From: Rhodobiaceae bacterium
Lineage (GTDB): Bacteria; Pseudomonadota; Alphaproteobacteria; Micropepsales; Micropepsaceae
DNA length: 8,820 bases
Reading direction: 5' to 3'
Assembly (NCBI GenBank): GCA_009885515.1
Contig: VFKO01000497.1
Location: 1-8,820, forward strand
Position numbers and translations under genes: made by a program
In this document: positions 5,602-8,820 of the stretch, in pieces
How positions within the stretch are numbered: position 1 is the first letter of the stretch
How the letters are laid out: each line of letters opens with the position of its first letter
Notes under the pieces: generated by a model
What the model was told of the DNA's origin: nothing
Seen by the model: the letters and a program-made list of their open reading frames with translations, nothing else
Database searches by the model: none

Positions 5602-7200
5602 CTATCCTTTGGCAATGGCCTCGGCTGCCCGGCGTGCCGTTATCACGCTGCCCAATAGGAAAGTGCCTTCAAGCGCCCGCTGCCCATGACTTCCACCGCC
5701 GCCAAACCCCGCCGACTCGCCAATCGCGTACAGTCCCTGCACCGGCTGGTCGGCAACATTGAGGGCCCTGCTTCTAAGGTCGGTCACAATCCCGCCTAGT
5801 GACTTCCGCGTTACAATGTGCTCGCAAATGGCAATCAGCGGACCGCCTTTGGAATCGAGAATGCGCTGCCTTTTCGCCAGCCTTAGCCTGTCACCACGGT
5901 ACTTACGCAAAACTTCGACAATCCGGCGTTGTTCGTCGCTATCTGGCGAGCCCGCCGTCGCATCATACCGTTCAAGTTCGCCGCGAAGGGCTTCTCCATC
6001 GATAGCAGCATTGGGCTTGAGCGCGTTCATCTTCGCCGCAAGCTCCTCAACCGTGGCAGCCACGACGAAATCGGGACAATTGTTCGAAAGATCATCGACA
6101 AGCCACCGGTTGCCCAACAGCATGTCCATCACGAAGCGCACAAAACGCCGTTCACGCAATGCAGGATTCCAGTCTGCACCTGAGGCCGCCAACTCGGTTA
6201 GGGCAATCCGCCTGTTTAGAATTTGCCAAGTGAAACCCAAAGGAGCGGTGCACACGCGCTGCACAAGATCGAATGTGTCGAATCCCGAAACCATGGCCGG
6301 GATCATCCGCTTACCATGAGCGTCTGCCCACAACGCCGATTTGGGAGGTATCAGACTGACACCATGTCCCGGCCAATTGGGCCTGGGATGCCGCACACCA
6401 GCCGCGTAATTCCACATCCGCCCGACATGAGTGACTTGCGCGCCAACATGTTCACACGCCCACACCGCCCGGCCATCCGCACCTGGGTGTGTTCCCAATA
6501 ATATTGTCGTCGGCAGGTCGATCCCTTCAACCGCAGACCAATGTTCGCGGACTTGGTCGAGACTTCCACCTATGCCCCCCGCGGCAACCACGACCGCATC
6601 GGCCGAACCGCGAAAGTCCTCGCCGCCCTCGATGACGCCGCTGCAGCTCACCACTTTTCCGGCATGTAAATCAAGTCGATCGACACGGTGTCCGCAACGC
6701 ACGCTTAACCGGCCCGCATTGGCATGCGATCGCAGGGCCTTTATCAATTGCGAGATCAGATACCAGCTCGAACCCCATGTCAGATGAAAACGCGGTACGG
6801 AATTTCCTTGAAGGCGCTGACCTCGTTCAACCCACATCACAACTGGCAACCAACGAATGCCGAATTGCTTCAACCAGTCATGTCCGTCCGGTGTCGACCG
6901 CTCCACAAGATGCTTAGCCCACAACTGCGGCCAAAGCACACCTTTGTCGAACTCCGCAAATGCTTTCCAGTCGTTAAACGCGCGCTCCGGTGAATCGGCG
7001 ATCCGCATCCGCCGCTGCTCGGGGCTATCCACAAAGAACATCCCCCCGAATGCCTCCAGGGCCGACCCTCCCAGCCTCGCCACCCCTTCGCGTTCGTAAA
7101 TCGCAACGGACTTTCCCATGTCGAGAAGCTGTAATGCGCAAACGACGCCCGCTATGCCGCCGCCGACGATCGCAACATCGCTTTGATAGGTTTTGACCAT
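5602..7200 (-). CDS. FAD-binding dehydrogenase of the fumarate reductase / ketosteroid dehydrogenase superfamily
   Basis: A 532-residue FAD_binding_2-type (PF00890) oxidoreductase, best matching the COG3573 'predicted FAD-binding dehydrogenase' group. The FAD dinucleotide motif is DVAIVGGGIAGVVCALQLLDMG (GGGIAG 13-18), followed by YEREG and RLGGSALEAFGGMF (about 42-54). A second nucleotide-contact segment, AVVVAAGGIGGS, is at about 202-213. The C-terminal FAD segment is GLYAIGESAGFGGGGSHGQRALEG (about 489-512), ending SVITARRAAEAIAKG. No heme motif (CxxCH), Tat signal or other secretion signal is seen, so it should be cytoplasmic. These enzymes reduce or introduce C=C bonds next to a carbonyl; the substrate of this branch is unknown. 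The ATG at 7200 has GGAG at 7208-7211 (7-nt spacer); extension to 7287 would enter murJ and add 29 atypical residues. It sits between murJ (40 bp upstream) and the TPP enzyme (66 bp downstream), suggesting a two-enzyme unit. Confidence 0.88.
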   Translation of the reverse strand: MVKTYQSDVAIVGGGIAGVVCALQLLDMGKSVAIYEREGVARLGGSALEAFGGMFFVDSPEQRRMRIADSPERAFNDWKAFAEFDKGVLWPQLWAKHLVERSTPDGHDWLKQFGIRWLPVVMWVERGQRLQGNSVPRFHLTWGSSWYLISQLIKALRSHANAGRLSVRCGHRVDRLDLHAGKVVSCSGVIEGGEDFRGSADAVVVAAGGIGGSLDQVREHWSAVEGIDLPTTILLGTHPGADGRAVWACEHVGAQVTHVGRMWNYAAGVRHPRPNWPGHGVSLIPPKSALWADAHGKRMIPAMVSGFDTFDLVQRVCTAPLGFTWQILNRRIALTELAASGADWNPALRERRFVRFVMDMLLGNRWLVDDLSNNCPDFVVAATVEELAAKMNALKPNAAIDGEALRGELERYDATAGSPDSDEQRRIVEVLRKYRGDRLRLAKRQRILDSKGGPLIAICEHIVTRKSLGGIVTDLRSRALNVADQPVQGLYAIGESAGFGGGGSHGQRALEGTFLLGSVITARRAAEAIAKG

Positions 7201-7240
7201 TGCGATTCTCCAATTGCGCCGGACAAATACGTCGCCGCTC

Positions 7241-8758
7241 TCATTGACGCGCCCGCGTCCAACCCAGCGCCAACAAGGCCACGCCATAACTGACCATTGT
7301 TATCAACCCGAGCGCCACCAAATACATTTCGGCGCGCAAATACGAAACATCTGACATCGTCATGCTCATCGGTCCGGCAATCAGCCACACAATGAGCGCA
7401 GAATATACCGCAGCACCAACGATACGCGGAAATCCGCTCCACATGCGTTCATCGAATTTAAGTAAACCTCGTGACGACGCAATCACGGCAAGAACCCCCA
7501 AGTTCACCCAACTCCCTACAACCGTACCCAATGCAAGTCCCGTCGCGCCCCACGATAACCCAAGGATAAGCACCAGCTTTACCGCGATGTTGACCCCAAT
7601 GGAAACCGCCGTTGCATAGACAGGCGCACGGGTGTCGCCGCGCGCATGAAAGATCGGCGTCACAGTCCTCAGTAGAATAAATGCCGGAAGTCCAGCCGCA
7701 TAAGCACTCAGCACAGCACTGGCAGCATTCGCGTCCGCAACACTAAAGGCACCACGTGCGAACAACCCCTGCATGATGGCATCGGGAAAAACAACAAAGG
7801 CCGCCAAACATGGCAACGCTAGCAAAAGCCCAATTTCAGTCGCTCTGTTGAACGAACTCCGGGCTTGGATGTCGTTACCTTGGGCCACAGCGCGCGAAAG
7901 CTCCGGCAACAGCACGGTCCCCAAAGCGACACCGACGATACCCATCGGCAGTTGATTGATGCGATCAGCGTAATACAGCGATGTCAACTCGCCTTCAGCC
8001 AAAAAACTTGCAAGGATCGTGTCTGCGAAGAGTGCAATCTGCACCCCGGCCGCACCCAACGCGGCCGGCCCAAATCGCCACGCAAACTGACGCACATCAC
8101 CCGTCAGCTTTGGCCAAGACGGTAGCAAGGGCAGCTTGCGTAGCATGGTGGCCCCGATCAGCAACAAGACTTCCAAAAAACCCCCGGCAAATACGCCCCA
8201 TGCCGCCGCATGCGCCGCGCTCGGAAACAAGAAGGCCAGACTGAGCATTCCAGCCATCGCCAGATTCAAGAGAATAGGTGCTGCCGCGGCTGGCCAAAAA
8301 TTCTTCTCGGCATTTAGCACGTCGCCCAAATGCGTAACGATCGAAACGCACAGCAAATAGGCAAACGTGATACGTGTCAGTTCAATGGCAAGCGCCATTT
8401 GTTCGGGCCGCTCCACAAATCCCGGTGCCAGCACGGCAACGATGACTGGCATCGCAAAAAACGCCACCATGAGCAGAACAAGCTGAACCACAATCTGCCA
8501 TCCCAGCATCGTGCGCACAAAGGTGCGCGACGATGCCTCGCTGTCATGTTTCAGCGACGAATAAAGTGGAATGAGCGCGGCGCTATAGGCGCCTTCGGCA
8601 AAAATAGTCCGGAAATGATTGGGCAACCGGAACGCCACCAAAAAAGCGTCCGACAACATCCCCCGGCCCAGCACCGAGGCCATAATGACCTCGCGCAACA
8701 AGCCGGTGACGCGGCTCAAAAGCGTGAAACCGCCGACCGAAAGCAAAGAGCGATACAT
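7241..8758 (-). CDS. murJ: lipid II flippase MurJ (MviN family)
   Basis: A 505-residue polytopic inner-membrane protein of the MviN/MurJ branch of the MOP superfamily, which moves lipid II to the periplasmic face for peptidoglycan synthesis. The N-terminus MYRSLLSVGGFTLLSRVTGLLREVIMASVLG, then SDAFLVAFRLPNHFRTIFAEGAYSAALIPLY, is diagnostic. Residues needed in E. coli MurJ (Arg18, Arg24, Asp39, Arg52, Arg270) appear to correspond to Arg16, Arg22, Asp37, Arg50 and Arg266 (LYYADRINQLPMG) here. Hydrophobic segments span the whole length, as expected for the family's 14 membrane helices. I chose the ATG at 8758 because it fits the family's N-terminus; its Shine-Dalgarno is weak. An in-frame GTG at 8809 would add 17 Cys/Trp-rich residues unlike the family. 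The gene looks intact and is probably essential. Its downstream neighbours are catabolic enzymes rather than cell-wall genes. Confidence 0.96.
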   Translation of the reverse strand: MYRSLLSVGGFTLLSRVTGLLREVIMASVLGRGMLSDAFLVAFRLPNHFRTIFAEGAYSAALIPLYSSLKHDSEASSRTFVRTMLGWQIVVQLVLLMVAFFAMPVIVAVLAPGFVERPEQMALAIELTRITFAYLLCVSIVTHLGDVLNAEKNFWPAAAAPILLNLAMAGMLSLAFLFPSAAHAAAWGVFAGGFLEVLLLIGATMLRKLPLLPSWPKLTGDVRQFAWRFGPAALGAAGVQIALFADTILASFLAEGELTSLYYADRINQLPMGIVGVALGTVLLPELSRAVAQGNDIQARSSFNRATEIGLLLALPCLAAFVVFPDAIMQGLFARGAFSVADANAASAVLSAYAAGLPAFILLRTVTPIFHARGDTRAPVYATAVSIGVNIAVKLVLILGLSWGATGLALGTVVGSWVNLGVLAVIASSRGLLKFDERMWSGFPRIVGAAVYSALIVWLIAGPMSMTMSDVSYLRAEMYLVALGLITMVSYGVALLALGWTRARQ

Positions 8759-8820
8759 CGACAACCCGAATCCGTGAACGATGTCACACCATCGCACACA
8801 ACGCCCCACAACAAGGAAGG
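8759..8820. other. murJ upstream stretch, no recognised element
   Basis: These 62 bp precede murJ. I see no convincing -10/-35 pair or strong ribosome-binding site. One minus-strand frame stays closed by a TGA within the stretch and could be the tail of an upstream gene, but too little is present to say. The murJ promoter is probably outside the window. Confidence 0.3.

Noticed and set aside
1..8820. Mobile element, CRISPR array or phage island
   Set aside because: No transposase, integrase, terminal inverted repeats, direct-repeat array or phage gene was found on either strand.

Overview
The window is a high-GC, gene-dense bacterial segment. It looks proteobacterial, and I infer Alphaproteobacteria from the MurJ N-terminus, the FAD/TPP enzyme families and the codon bias, but no rRNA or other strong marker is present to confirm this. 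Seven of the eight genes lie on the minus strand; a single MarR-type regulator lies on the plus strand. No tRNA, rRNA, CRISPR array, insertion sequence or phage gene was seen.

Left block (1-3437), read right to left: a MarR-controlled catabolic operon. The order is an amidohydrolase-2 family protein, a class A (PheA/TfdB/MhpA-like) FAD aromatic-ring monooxygenase, an alpha/beta hydrolase, and the first 58 codons of a YdcZ-type DMT membrane protein that runs off the left edge. The genes are tightly packed (8-bp gap, 4-bp ATGA overlap, 25-bp gap), as in one transcript. The set suggests hydroxylation and hydrolysis of an aromatic or polyketide-like compound. No ring-cleavage dioxygenase is in the window, and the substrate cannot be told from sequence.

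Control region (3392-3479): the operon and the divergent marR gene share a compact intergenic region with two copies of the 17-mer TCCGTGTATTWTGCACG, centred 49 bp apart. The operon-proximal copy is extended into a perfect 13-bp inverted repeat. Each copy overlaps the -10 of one of two overlapping divergent promoters. The plus promoter would start transcription at or next to the marR ATG, so that mRNA is probably leaderless.

Right block (3985-8758), minus strand: murJ (lipid II flippase), then a COG3573-type FAD-binding dehydrogenase related to ketosteroid dehydrogenases, then a benzoylformate-decarboxylase/acetolactate-synthase-like TPP enzyme. Gaps are 40 and 66 bp, and no separate promoter or terminator is evident, so the two metabolic genes may be cotranscribed with the cell-wall gene. 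The TPP gene converges on marR with a 70-bp gap.

The window is mostly ordinary metabolic DNA. The divergent operator architecture, the amidohydrolase with altered metal ligands, and the functionally unassigned FAD/TPP enzyme pair behind murJ are the parts worth following up.
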